DNA of 64,000 nucleotides from Spirogloea muscicola (lineage: Eukaryota; Streptophyta; Zygnematophyceae; Spirogloeales; Spirogloeaceae). Within the stretch, counting starts at the first letter, position 1. The number at the start of each line of letters is the position of its first letter. The notes beneath the pieces are model-generated. The model searched no databases and was not told the origin of the DNA. It was given only the letters and a program-made list of their open reading frames with translations. Where the stretch lies: positions 242,155 to 306,154 of the forward strand of contig WELB01000124.1 in NCBI GenBank assembly GCA_009602725.1, in the 5' to 3' direction. Both the position numbers and the translations under genes were made by a program. This document shows, piece by piece, positions 46,451-58,100 of the stretch.

Positions 46451-46900
46451 GCCAGAGCCAGAGGCAGAGCGCGAGAGAGGGCGCGCGGTGCGACTAGAAT
46501 TTGGGGTTGGCGTGCAGGCCGAGCCAGTACAAGACGTGGGCGGATTTTGAACCGGATCGGCTGGGCACTAACAACGGGGTCTGATGCAGCCGGTATCTGG
46601 AGACAAGGCGCGCGGTGTCCGTGACATTGAGGAGTCCCAGCCGACCCAGTGCAATGTTCAGCCACAGTGCCGACGCACAAGCAAGTGCAGACAGACGGCG
46701 CAGATGGAGAGCGCGATTGCGCATTACAGCGGCCTGCTTGAGCCTCTTCACCTTGTTCCCTTCAGACCCTGGCAGAGTGCTGACTTGGCCAGCCTGTTCT
46801 ACTTTGCATTTTTAGCTTCGCACAACCTGGGTGAGGCTCCAGGCTGACCTTCTCCACTCAGCTGCTCTCTGCTGCTTGGCAGCAACCGGAGGTCAAGGCG
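46451..46900. other. Unassigned segment
   Basis: Contains an 87-codon open frame at 46584-46847 (TQCNVQPQCRRTSKC, LFYFAFLASHNLGEAPG) that I do not recognise, and a short GCCAGA triplet at 46445-46470. It could be a gene fragment; there is too little support to call one. Confidence 0.3.
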
Positions 46901-46909
46901 CCTCGCCTC

Positions 46910-47330
46910 CAACAGGAAGCGTGGAATTAGCTTATTCACGGTCAAAAAGCCGAAAGAAGCGGGAACCGCCGCCGGGCGGGATGGCGACCAGGTCGGCGCG
47001 TCGTGTATGGGGAAAGGTCAGCTCAAGGTCCTCCCCTCATGATATGCAGATGAGTTCCCGGCTGACATGGGCTTGCCAGCTGCATATCTGTCGTTCTTGC
47101 GACGACGAGTTTCGGCCTGTTTGCAGCGTGCTCAGGCTAATGCTTTGCACCAGGAAGCTGGGCGAGCTCTAGATGGTGGCAGAAGGGCTCCGTATCTGCC
47201 ATCTAGTATTCAGGCATCAATTAGCGACTTTCATGTATTGCCCCGTTATTACTGAGCGGGTCAACCTGCTGTAGGTTATGTAGGTCTTTAGATGTGCTTG
47301 CCTTTATACTTGGCCATTTGGCTTTCGTTT
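46910..47330 (+). mobile_element. LINE subfamily-2 copy, plus orientation
   Basis: Encodes GLPAAYLSFLRRRVSACLQ and RAQANALHQEAGRALDG, ending in ISDFHVLPRYY and a stop, the subfamily-2 version of the LTRGY end. It is followed by AGATGTGCTTGCCTTTATACTTGGCCAT, as at 36990-37030. Confidence 0.65.
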
Positions 47331-47339
47331 GTTTCTAAT

Positions 47340-48240
47340 TCACGACATTCTCCCGTGGAGGGGCGGACCCTACAATGGGTTACGAATCCAGGGGAACGGC
47401 GCGTGCCGCGCACGTAGCTGTTTACCTCTTTTCTTTTTCTTCTGCTGCTACTTTCTCCATCTTAGCGGCTGCTGACTAGGGGTTACTGAGCAGGCACCCT
47501 AAGTGGTCTCTACATTCCCAGCTGTTATTATCTTTCAATTAAGAGTTGTTGATGCTTTCGTGGGCTGGCTTTTCACCCTCATCTGCAGAAGTCACGGAGT
47601 GTAGTCTCGTGTCTTTGCACCTCCTGGCCCTTTCGGACTTGTTCATTCAATATTGGGCTGGCCTCCTACAAAAGGAAGTGACTCTTCCGAAGGGGGCGAG
47701 GGCTGTGAAATGCCAGCCCAGAAGAATGGACACACAATCAAGCAAGTACCACCACTTAGTAACCCCTAGTAAGCATCCGCAAGTCCGAAAGACCGCAAGT
47801 ATAGCTGCCGCAAAGCAGTCCCCTTAGCGGTTCTAGTCCCCTTGGCCATAGCCAGAGGCGGCAGCTAGAGCAAGGCCAGCTCGCAGGTAGGCGTGGACCA
47901 AGGACCGCTCGAGGGATCTGGAAAGGCGCATACACATTTAGCACTTTTCGGCCCCTTCGGACCTTCTTTGCTATTTCAGTCTTGAGCTTTCACAGCCCTC
48001 CGCCATTTTGGAAGAGCTAATTTCAAGTAGACTAGGTCAAAGGGCCGAAAGGCCATCGACTTACTGTAGAAGAGCTGCTTCTTCTTTGCTCTCCCCCCTC
48101 CCCCCCGGGTCGCATCCCGTTGCACCCTAGACATTGTTGGTGTACAACCTGGCGGAGGTCCACAAGCCTTGGTCGATGTAATTGTGACGGAGGCGTACAA
48201 GAGTTGAGCATCGACCCACACTGCTAGCCACACAATGGGG
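47340..48240. mobile_element. Mosaic of LINE tails in both orientations, abutting the broken helicase
   Basis: Plus-oriented tails: 47470 (TGACTAGGGGTTACTGAGC), 47560 (GGGCTGGCTTTTCACCC), 47645 (TTGGGCTGGCCTCC) and 47950-48035 (TTTCGGCCCCTTCGGACC, GAGCTTTCACAGCCCTCC, TTTTGGAAGAGC). Minus-oriented: 47700-47930, whose minus strand ends LSDLRMLTRGY. 48040-48240 (minus) carries ACATCGACCAAGGC and CCTCCGCCAGGTTGTAC as at 39895-39945, and its edge coincides with the end of the helicase homology. Confidence 0.6.
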
Positions 48241-51200
48241 CGATGTGATGGCGTCCCCGTAAAAGTCGGACAACCGCTCAAAGAGCGTCACTCCTAGCCC
48301 CAGTCGCTCGGCCTCCTTGCTCAGAACCGTTGGCGGCAGCTGCAGATGGTCGCCTGCAAGCACGCATCGCCTGCCCTGGAGCAAAGCAATCCAGCTGGCC
48401 GCCTCAAGCGCTTGACCCGCCTCGTCTATGACGATCACATCAAACGTCGATGTCTGGAACAAAATAAACTGCACGCTGTGAATGAACTATCTGTATCAAG
48501 TACACACCCGAGTGGGTATGGGGTAGATTCTTTAAAGAGACAATGAGGCTCTGGTTGACTGGCTTAAGACTGCTTGACAAGTCGTACTGACTTTGACAAA
48601 TATGGCTAGCTTAGCATGCACATATGTGGAGGCTATATACTGGTGAGTGATTGTGCCAATGGGGACGTATACAGTCTGTAAACATGGGCACGGCTTGCGC
48701 GCAGGTGGCGGGACAAAGCGCCGGTGAGAGTTGCAAGTATGACTTTGCTGTTCCTGATGATGGCAGCAGCAAGCGGCTGCTGGCGACGGCGCTCCTCCTT
48801 GGCCAGCCATCGCATATCCTGTCGCAGATTCGCCCTCTCTCTGCGATCACTGCTTTCCAGTAGCTTGACTTCAAGTTGCTGGACAATAAGAGAGCACTTG
48901 CCAGAAATCAATATTTATCAGACAAGGTCATCAAGGTGCCATGTCTTAGAGCCCCAGCGGCCATGCATATATGACCATTACCTCAGCAACCACGGCAATC
49001 TCATTAATGCAATCTGGTCACGGCGATCAGCCAAGTGCTGATTTGCACCTTCATCTCCTCGCGGGCATCGTTGGCGAGGGCACTGTTGTCACTCCGCAGA
49101 ACTTGCGCATCCAGCGAGCATTCGAGCACCTGGGGCAGCAGCCTGGCTGGGTGGCCCAGCCGGACGAGCTTCACGTTCTGCGTGGCGAGCCGACGAGGTT
49201 GTCCACCGCAATGTTTGACGCTGCGCACGCGAGCACTTTGCGGCCCCTGCTCACCTCCTGCCCAAAGCAACATCAGACATTCTTAACCTGGAAAGACCAC
49301 CTTCTCACCTATCTCCTTCTCCTTAAGAAGCTGATTGGCGCAAGAGCTGCACAGTCCTGAGCAGGACGCTGCGAAAAGCTTTGGTACCTGCAGGATGATC
49401 TCAACGACAGCAGTGGTCTTTCCAGTGCCAGGCGGGCCATGCAGCAGAAACACGTCGTTAGCTGACAGTGCCTTGAACACAGCGGCCTGCTGTGATTGGT
49501 CAAGCTGGCCGTTGAAAAAGTTAACTACCGGCGGCACCCCAGCAAAGGTTGGAGGCCTGATACCAAACAGCGTCGGTACAAGATCCGCTGCGGGGCCTTG
49601 CAGGACCCCTTCAGTCAACTGCATCAGCGTGTCCTTCAGCAACTGGTATGCAGCCTGCAGGAAAGGCTGCCACTTCTAAGGCACTCTAGCTATGGTAGAT
49701 AGAAGCAATCTGGCTCACAGCCCAAAGGATCGTGCACATTCATGTCACAAAGCAGTAGCAGTACACAAAGATGACCAATGAAACAGGAGAAGCTCAGTAG
49801 CATGTTGCGTAGACCGACACCTAGACGCCACAAAGCAACCAAGAAGTTTGGCAATGCGAATGTCTCACGTTATTGACCAGCTTCTCAAGACGGATAGGGT
49901 GGTCCAGGTCTTTCTCAGGAATGTCATCCACAACGACAGTGATGCTGTCCTCGTACACAATGCCCTGCTCCAGCACCGGGCTGGTTGGCTCTGCTTCGCT
50001 CCGCTTCAATGCCACAATATCGCGAGGCCGCCAGAACTGCATAGCAGGACAGAGCAGCCAAGCGTACTGTGAGACTGAAACTCAACAGACGCTTTAAGCA
50101 CACCTCTAGTCTAATCTCAAGCCTCCAAGCCGACAATTACACTAACCCTAAGCTTTACAAGCAGAGAACCCCAGCTCTGTATACCCTGTGACTGTAAAGC
50201 CTGGTCTCTGCAGCAAGGCGCCAGGTGGACACCTTGTGAGGGGGAAAGCTGTGTTCCTCTTGGTTCGGCTTAAGAACGAGCAGCGTCCTGCCAAATAGGC
50301 CAGGCGCCTCATTGACACACTTGAGGTCAAGCAGCGCGAGCCCTCGCCGCTGGGCTGTCTCGGGCTTCATCAGCGTTGCAAGCTCGTTGGATCTCGCCAG
50401 CTCCGCGTCCTGGAAGCCACCTCGCACGACAGTTGGAATGATTGTGAGCAGGGAGACGAAGAAAACGAGTAGGAAGACGATGCCTACAAAGTACAGCTGC
50501 ACTATAGGTTTTCCAATGCCTTATAGCTTGCTTGGAACGTCCACTACACTGCCCGTCTATGGCAGCGCAAAATACAACAGCATTTAGTGAATGCCTTGGC
50601 AAAAGCTGCCAAAATCTTGCAATGCCCAACAGCTTTTTCAGGTTGTGAACTCAAGCTTGTCATGTAAGCAAGTGACACAGGATATTCTCATGTCAAACGT
50701 GGAATGGAGTGGCAGCCGGCCAGGATCAAAGGGGCTGAGGCACATGCGCAGGTCAAGCAAGACCTGCTCGAGGTCAAGTAGCTTGTCCATGCTACGGACG
50801 AAGCTCTCAATGGTGAGCAATTTGGCGGACTGCCTTCTGCCAGAGCTCCCAAAACCCTGCTCCCTCCTCAAGCCCATGGCTGCTGTGTCGCTGCAGAGCT
50901 GCAGCTTCCCGTCCAACTTGAGCCCCAGGAGGGACTCAGTGAGCTCGCCCAAGCAAGCATCACTGAGCCCAGCCTCTTCCATAGGGACAACGACATGGCG
51001 GCCCTTCGCAGACGGTCGCGTGATAGTGAGCATGCGTTGTCCTTGGCTGTTGGTCTTGCTCCCATGCTGCAGGCCGTGCTCCTTGGCCGCCTCTGCAGCA
51101 TCCAGCTGGCATATTGGCAAGAGGAAAAACGTGGGAGCTGCTGTCTATTGACCAATCATAGCCCAGCAAGGCAACCCAGCCAGTAAGCTTGTGAAGGCAC

Positions 51201-51544
51201 AAGTTTGGTCCAACATGGGGGCTTGGTCCTAAATCAAGACAGTGATGGCCAGGGAGGTTCCAGCGATGTGGGCCTTTACGTAACATCGCTGAGGAGCACG
51301 TTGTGCGCCGTTCCAGCAGGCTGACTCAGTAGGCCAGTACTGAAGGAGGATGGGCATCACCATGGAGGGCGGCCCGCTGCCGAGCCGTCACCGATGGCGG
51401 AAAGGCGATGCTGCGCACACGCGTAGGCTCTTCTTCCGATGTGATCCCATCCCCATCGACCTGTAGCTGATCAGGCTTGTCGGCCGCCTGCGAGGAGGAA
51501 CGCAAGTCGATGAGGCCAACACGGAGGGTGGTACGAGCAGTCAT
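48240..51544 (-). pseudogene. SMUBP2/IGHMBP2-type helicase, copy 1, truncated after motif III
   Basis: Starts MTARTTLRVGLIDL at 51544, then FPPSVTARQRAALHG, TITRPSAKGRHVVVPMEEAGL, ETAQRRGLALLDLKCVNEAPGLFG, DIVALKRSEAEPTSPVLEQG, the Walker A exon GPPGTGKTTAVVEIILQ, ACAASNIAVDNLVERL, KVILATLTGAL and the DEAGQALEAASW box, then GDHLQLPPTV. Homology to copy 2 breaks off after LFERLSDFYGDAITS near 48240, where a LINE-related repeat begins. The nucleic-acid-binding and ATP-coupling motifs IV-VI are therefore missing. Exon-intron layout mirrors copy 2. The Walker B box reads DEAGQ where copy 2 has the usual DEAAQ. Before the break I see no stop in the conserved exons, which suggests a recent loss. 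A short N-terminal product is possible but would not be a working helicase. Confidence 0.78.
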
Positions 51545-52740
51545 TGCTTCCCTATGAATCGGGACTGGGCGCTGTTGGCCGCCCTGAGCTGCTGCGGCAG
51601 TCCAGCAACGTACACTGTCCTAGCTCGTCTGAAAGTGTGTCTGGCTCGGCACCATGGCCCAGGCCTTGGAAGAAGCAGTGGCCTCTCCCAAAGGGGCGGG
51701 GGCCTTGACAGTAACAATGAAGAAAGCTCTTCCAGTAGAGGGCAATGGCTGTGAAAAGCTAGCCTAGAAAGAAGAAAAACGCTTCCAGCAGTGGGCGATG
51801 GCTGTAAGTGGCCAGCCCAGAAAGAAGAATGAAAGTAGTGAGCTCTAGAGGGCGGGGACTGTGAATGGCCAGCCCAGAAGCACTGAACGAGGTCCCTGAC
51901 AAGGTCCCTAGAGGGGCGAGCCCGGGGCAAAAGATGAAGGACGCTTGCAGGAGATGGCGGTGGCTTAGCGAGGCCGCCCAGAATAAAGAATCAACACATT
52001 CCGAAGGGGCCAGGGAAAGCGCCAAAGCACACAGTGAATCAAGTAGCAACCGAGAATTGAGCAGTCTCAGGTCGGTGAAACCGCAGGGCGTAGATCCCGA
52101 GGCTGGCCCGCCAAGCCCCATGCTGGCTAGCACGCCTGAGCATGGCATGCCGCCGGGCCGGCCCGGCGCCGGGCCGTGCCGCCCGCCCGTGGCGCTAGTG
52201 CGTCTTCGACGTGACACTCGGAGACTGCGTCCTTGACGTGACACTCGTGCGCTGGCTTCGTCTCCACGCTTACTTACAGCTAGGAGACGATCAGGCTTAC
52301 TGTTGACGGGCAAGAGGTCCAGGCGGACCGGGTACCCCAAAGAAGAAGGGCTCGCCCATTGAGGATAGGGGCTGGAAATGCCAGCCCAAAAAGAAAGGAA
52401 CAGAGTACGAGAAGGGGGCCAGGGGAAGCGCTAAGTAAAACAAGCACAACAAGAAACAAAGCAGCTACGTGTTACTCAGTAATCCCTGCTAAGCAGCCTC
52501 AGGTCAGAGAAGCTAGGCTCCCGGGAGTGGGTCCACTGGCAAGAGAGAAGTGCGCGCCCATAGAGGAGGGGCTGGCAAAGCCAGCCTGGCCAGAGCCAGA
52601 GGCAGCAGCGAGGGCTCTGCCGGCACGCACGTGCAGCGCGCGGGCCGTAAACCAAAGGGTGTCACCCGGCCGGTTCCCGGTATTCATGGTCATCGACGGT
52701 GACAACGTCCGCCAACCGCTGATTACTAAGTATCAGTAAG
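51545..52740 (-). mobile_element. Series of minus-oriented LINE tails
   Basis: Hairpin tails at 51733 (GGCAATGGCTGTGAAAAGC), 51797 (GATGGCTGTAAGTGGCCAGC), 51856 (GGGGACTGTGAATGGCCAGC), 52368 (GGGGCTGGAAATGCCAGCC) and 52567 (GGGGCTGGCAAAGCCAGCC). The shared coding-end piece (ACTCAGTAATCCCTGCTAAG) is at 52473. They begin immediately upstream of the helicase copy 1 start. Confidence 0.65.
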
Positions 52741-52849
52741 CGAAAGCCCAGTCCGCTACACTACTCATCCCTTTGGGAGAGCCACTTCCCTTGGAGTAGT
52801 CCTCCGCGTCCGTCGCGGCGTCGAGGGGCGCATCCTCAGGCTTGCAAGT

Positions 52850-53345
52850 CGTTGGCGAGATCTTGGGGGGGGTCACGCACCACCGACTGCTTTGACTTTA
52901 CGACCACTTCCGACAACCTTTCCGACGACCTCGTCCGGACGGCCGTCCACTCCCTTCTTGGCTTCCCCCCACTTTGTTTGGCTGGCATCCGACAGTGTAA
53001 ATGTTGCAAATCGACGCCTGTACACAGTCAACTAGGCGGTCAGGTCCTGATTGGGTTCGGACATACCCTTTGGGAGCAAACCCTCTTTACTGTGAAGCAC
53101 TCGCGCATCCGCGCAGCGGAAGTCTGCCCTGTGGCGCCGCTGTCAGGTGGCGTCTCCACCTCCTTGAGGAGCAAACCTCTACACCGTGAAGCACTCGCGC
53201 ATCCGCGCAGTGAAGTCTGCCTGTGGCGCGGCCGTCAGGCGGCGTCTCCACCTCCAAGGCATACCTCCAAGTGTGTAAAGAAGATGCTCCTAAACCCGTA
53301 TGTCCGAGCCCAATCAGAACCTGACCGCTTAGTTGCCTGTGTACA
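52850..53345 (+). mobile_element. LINE zinc-finger remnant and tandem repeat units
   Basis: HSLLGFPPLCLAGIRQCKCC aligns with RRLGLPSLCLTGVTQCECG, the start of the LINE finger at 3500. 53085-53280 holds two tandem units (GTGAAGCACTCGCGCATCCG, GTCAGGCGGCGTCTCCACCTCC) of the repeat family at 26390 and 37225. Confidence 0.55.
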
Positions 53346-53394
53346 GGGGTAGGGTCACTACAGTAATGTGGCCATAGTCCGGACGACGAGTTGG

Positions 53395-53845
53395 CGGTTC
53401 ACATGCTTCGATGTGTTGAGGGAGGTGAACGTAATGCCTCCCACAACCTTCTACGCTTTGTATGCTTCTGTGCGCAAGGCAGGTTACCATCCAGCCAAGG
53501 AGGTGCCGGGCATCATGCCGGTACTCCATAAGCGCGGCAGACCGTACGTCAGGCGTCTGGATGTGGTTGCCACTCTCTGGAGCGGTGGGCCTCATCTCCT
53601 CCTCTACGTCGTTCTCATTGACCCATTCCAACCAGGGGCACCCACGCCAACTGTGCCAGGTTGGGCGACGCATCATGCTGAGAGGAGGAAGGAGAGATAT
53701 TATAAGGACCACCCCCGTTCAGGGCGATCACTTCTTCCCATGCGCCATGGACATTTATGGCGGCTACAGAACGAAGTGATCGTCCCTCTATCGCCTGGCA
53801 CAACTTATCGATGCCAGCCGACGTAGTCGGGCGGGTAGCTTAGAG
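53395..53845 (+). mobile_element. LINE endonuclease-domain fragment
   Basis: Encodes AGYHPAKEVPGIMPVLHKRG, YVRRLDVVATLWSGGPHLLLYVVLIDPFQPG, HHAERRKERYYKDHP, closely related to the 40210 copy. The second catalytic Asp is Tyr here (LLLYVV for LLLDVV), so the domain is dead. Confidence 0.7.
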
Positions 53846-54430
53846 AAGTGCGCGCCCATAGAGAAGAGGGGCTGGCAAAGCCAGCCCAAAAAAAGAATGG
53901 ACAATGTCCAAAGCCAAAGAAAGAGGAGCCGGAGAAAGAGAAGTGCTCGCCCATTGAGGATAGGGGCTGGAAAAAGCCAGCCCAGAAAAGAATGAACAAA
54001 TGACGAGAAGGGGCCAGGGGAAGTACGAAGAACAACAAGCACAGGAACTACAAAGAGAAAGGACTACACTACAAAATTTAGGGCACTAGCGTCCCGCGAG
54101 CAATTGTTGTTTGCTGTAAAATGCGGCTATTATTGAGTATGAACGCTCCCAGGCACTCGCGATACACCAGCGTGCTGTGCAAAGCGCTCTCACATAGAAC
54201 GTAGGGAGCCAGCCCAATGTTAATTGTTGCATTAGGCCAGGTCAATGGCTTCCGTGGTGGTGGTCTGGCTCCTCAGCTTAATTTGTCCGATATGTATGTG
54301 CTCACTCGAGGATATTAGTGTCCCCCTTGGCCAGCTCATTGCCCCAGTACCAGGACATCAGTTAGGCTCGAGATCGGCCTCCCTTATATGTTCATGCGCA
54401 CCGCGCGCCTTTGTTCAAGGGAGCTCCCGA
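53846..54430. mobile_element. LINE tails
   Basis: Two minus-oriented tails at 53868 (GGGGCTGGCAAAGCCAGCCC) and 53965 (GGGGCTGGAAAAAGCCAGCC), each followed by AAGAATG.ACAA. The CATGCGCACCGCGCGCC sub-repeat is at 54390-54410. Confidence 0.6.
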
Positions 54431-54739
54431 TGAGCGGCGGAGGCGGTAGGCTTTGCAGTCCGCCAAGGAGAGGAAGTACGCCGATCTCTCGATGTTAGCA
54501 GCCGCATACTTCTCATTTCCTCTGCGTGCCGCCGCCGCCGCCGCGCCGCCGCCGGATGGCCTCCAGCGCTAACGGTGGAAGCCTGCCGCGGTGGAAGCCT
54601 GCCGCGGCGGGGGGCCGGCGGCCTCGGCGGCTTGCCTCCGGCGGGGCGGCGGGCACTCGCGCCGGCTCCCGGATGTAAGGTTCAGGATTTAGGGATCAGG
54701 GGATTTAAGGTTAAGGGGCCGCCGGCCGCGTCCAGCGGC

Positions 54740-54862
54740 ATGGTCTCCGAGGCGGCGAAGAAGGCCGCCGCCGCCAAGAAGGCCGCGGCGGCCAGGAAGC
54801 GCGACGCCGGCGTGGACCGAGCGGCCGCCGCCACCCCCGCCGCTCCGTGCTCCGGGCCCGTG
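54740..54862 (+). CDS. Possible first exon resembling the ABCF/GCN20 N-terminus
   Basis: MVSEAAKKAAAAKKAAAAR followed by a basic/Ala stretch resembles the N-terminus of plant ABCF (GCN20-like) proteins. It ends at a possible GT donor after CCCGTGG. No ABC domain follows in this window; instead the helicase copy 2 exons start about 330 bases later. It may be a stray ABCF exon, the unrecognised first exon of the helicase, or chance Ala/Lys-rich sequence. Confidence 0.3.
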
Positions 54863-55197
54863 GGTACCTAAAGCTCAAACCCCTAGAATCCACCACCGGC
54901 CATTTGCAAACGAGAACGGGCGGCCCTCGCTGCGAGCCGTCGGTTCTGCGCTTGCCTTCCACCTCACGTTCGCTCTGTCCTCAGCTTTGGTGACTTAGGC
55001 CAACTTGGCATTTTAGCTGTTCAGAGTCCGGGGTGTGCCTTTTCATATCTGCGATATGCACCCGATTCCGGCTGGTGCAGTGGCCCTCAGAGCCGGCCTC
55101 ACTAGCCTCGGCGGGCCTTCTCACCCTCTGTATGCACCTGGCTGGCTTTTACAAAAGCTCTTCTAACACTAGCAGCGGCATTCTTTCTTTTTCTCAG

Positions 55198-58100
55198 AAA
55201 GCCGGCAAGCCTGGCCAGCTGCAGGCCGATGGCGCCGGAACTGCAGTGGAGGAGGACCCCGAGACTGTGGCCAGCGTCTCCTTTCCCCCGACGCTGACGG
55301 CGCGCCAGCGTGCCGCCCTCCACGGTGATGGCCTGCCCTCGTTCAGTGCCTGCCTCTGGAGTCAGCCTACTGCAGGAAGTGTATACAAGTTGCTCCATAG
55401 GTGACTTGAAGTGAAGGCACATGTCAGCTCGTTGGCAGCTCGTTGAGACCCCATCACTCGCTCATTTAGGGACCAAGTCCCATTGTCGGACCGAGATTCT
55501 CGCCCAAGCTACCCACTGGCTGGCAATGTCTTGCTATGCTATGGTGAGGCTACATGGCAGCGATTACCACGTCCATTCTCATGCCAATGCTGGCCGGATG
55601 CTGCAGAGGCGGCGGAGGATCAGGGCTTGCAGCATGGGAGCACGGACGACAGCCAGGGAGGACGCATGCTCACCATCACGCGACCGTCTGCAAAGGGGCG
55701 CCATATCATTGTCCCTATGGAAGATGCTGGGCTCAACGATGCTCGTTTGGGCGAGCTCGCCGAGTCTCTCCTGGGGCTCAATGTGCACGGGAAGCTGCAG
55801 CTTGGCAGTGGCACAACAGACATGGACTCCAGGAGTGAGCAGGGTGCTGGGAGCATTGGGAGGGGGCTATCTACGGACCCGCTCACTGTTGAGCGCTTTG
55901 TCCGTAGTATGGTCAAGCTACTTGCTCTAGAGAAGGTCTTGACCTGCGCCATCACTGGAGCCCCTCTGGTCCTGAAGCTGCCATGAAAACCTTTACTCAA
56001 AGCTTACTCTCTAAAAGCAAGCCAATCTTAATACCCTGTTGGGCAATGCAAAATTAAGGCAAACCTGTGCCGATGCACTTTCTCTTGTATCTGTGCTTCC
56101 GTGGGGGTTTCCCAATCCTGCATTTCTCACTTCAGTGGTAGCCCACAGCATGTAATATAGCGTTGAAAATTTGTGCATTTGGTAATTAGTATCTCACGTG
56201 TAAGAGCTTCCTGTTCTTACTCCTGCACACACCTCTGCCCTCTAATGTGCAAGGCATCTGTCCAGGACGCGGAGCTGGCTGCATCAGCTGAGGCCGCGGA
56301 GCTGGTGAAGCCCGAGACAGCCCAGCGGCGAGGGCGCACACTGCTCAACCTCAAGTGCGTGGATTCGTCACCTGGCCTGTTTGGGAAGACCTTGCTGCTT
56401 CTCGAGCCCAACCGGGGTGACATCCTCCCCCCCCACAAGGTGCCCTCCTTGTGACTCGCTATGACTGCCAGGTGCAGGGGTCTAAGGTACATAGTGTAGA
56501 GCTAGAGGGGTATGAAGAGCTCAGAGTTAGTATCATGTCTGGGCATGGATGCTTGAGGTTAGCATTACCGTGCTTTGCCCAGCTGTTGGATTCCAGTCTC
56601 AGGGTCGCTTGACTCCTCTGATGCGCAGTTCACGCCTCACGACGTTGTGGCATTGAAGCCAAGCAAAGCAGATCCGTCCAGCCCGGCGCTGGGGCAGGGT
56701 GTTGTGTATCGCCTCAGGGATGCCAGCATCACTATCGCAATGGACGACATTCCTGAGGATGGCCTGGATCACCCCATCCGCCTTGAGAAGCTGGCAAACG
56801 ACGTGAGACAAAAGCAAAGAAACCATCTTGAACCGTCTTCAGTGGCTCCGCGGCATATGGTCGTTGGTGACGTCCTACTTAGAGTTCTGCAGTCTTTATT
56901 TTCGTGCTACTGGTCTGTAACTTAGACGTGCATAACACTTAGAGCTGTACCTCGAAGCCAGATTGATTACATCTGCCAAAGCTGGTGTGCTTAAGGAGTG
57001 GCAGCCTTGTCCTGCAGGTCACGTACAAGAGGATGAAGGACACGCTGGCGGAGCTCTCCAGAGGGGTCCGGCAAGGCCCCGCAGCGGAACTTGTCCCGAC
57101 GTTATTTGGTACTAGGCTTCCGACTTTTGCCAAAGTGCCAGCCAATGTGAAGTTCTTCAACCAGCAGCTGGACCACTCACAGCAGGCCGCTGTGGCCAAG
57201 GCACTGTCTGCGAATGACGTCTTCCTGCTGCATGGCCCGCCTGGCACTGGAAAGACAACTGCCGTTGTTGAGATCATCCTGCAGGTAGTGAAGTCTTTCT
57301 TAGTGACTTGATCAATTGCAGCTCTGCCAATAGCAACTCCATACATGCAAAGGTGATCCAGTCTTAGAAGGTGCTCATTGATGCCATGGTCAGGAGGTGA
57401 GCAGGGGGCACAAAGTGCTTGCGTGCGCGGCGTCAAACATCGCAGTGGACAACCTGGTCGAGCGGCTCGCTGCCCAGAAAGTGAAGCTCGTCCGCCTGGG
57501 CCACCCAGCCAGGCTGCTGCCCCAGGTGCTCGATTGCTCGCTCGATGCTCAAGTCCTACGCAGTGACAACAGCGCCCTCGCCAATGATGTCCGCAAGGAG
57601 ATGAAGGTGCACGAGGCCCTCGGCTAATGGCCCTGCCCTGCCCACGAAAGCACTTACTATAGCACGGCTAGTGCAGAGATGCTTGTCATTGCATGGGTTG
57701 CAAGAGCTGCAGGACATTGCACCTTGATGACTGATTGCGATGAGATAGTCTCAGTTACTGTGATGAGATAGTCTCAGTTACTGAGCAAGGGCTTGTGGTG
57801 GTTGCAGCAACTCGGAGACAAGCTGCTCAAAACCAGGGACCGCAGAGAGAGGGGGAGCCTACGACATGACCTGCGACGGCTGGCCAAGGAGGAACGCCAG
57901 CGCCAGCAGCAGGCCGTCGCTGATGTCATAAAGAGCAGTGCAGTCGTACTTACCACTCTTACTGGCGCTTTATCCCACAGCCTCCATGTAAGTGGTGCCC
58001 ATGTATACTCTCCACTTGTAACTGGCGTCGCTCACCTGGACTCTGGCCTCAGAGACGTACAAACATGCACAAGAGCAAGCGACCACTTGAGTCACTGTGT

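Noticed and set aside
46584-46847. 87-codon frame as a gene
   Set aside because: No similarity recognised, embedded in LINE debris, no splice or start context support.
54675-54715. Telomere-like TTTAGGG near 54690, and TTAAACCC at 22160-22215
   Set aside because: Only single or imperfect units within introns or first-exon flanks; no true array.
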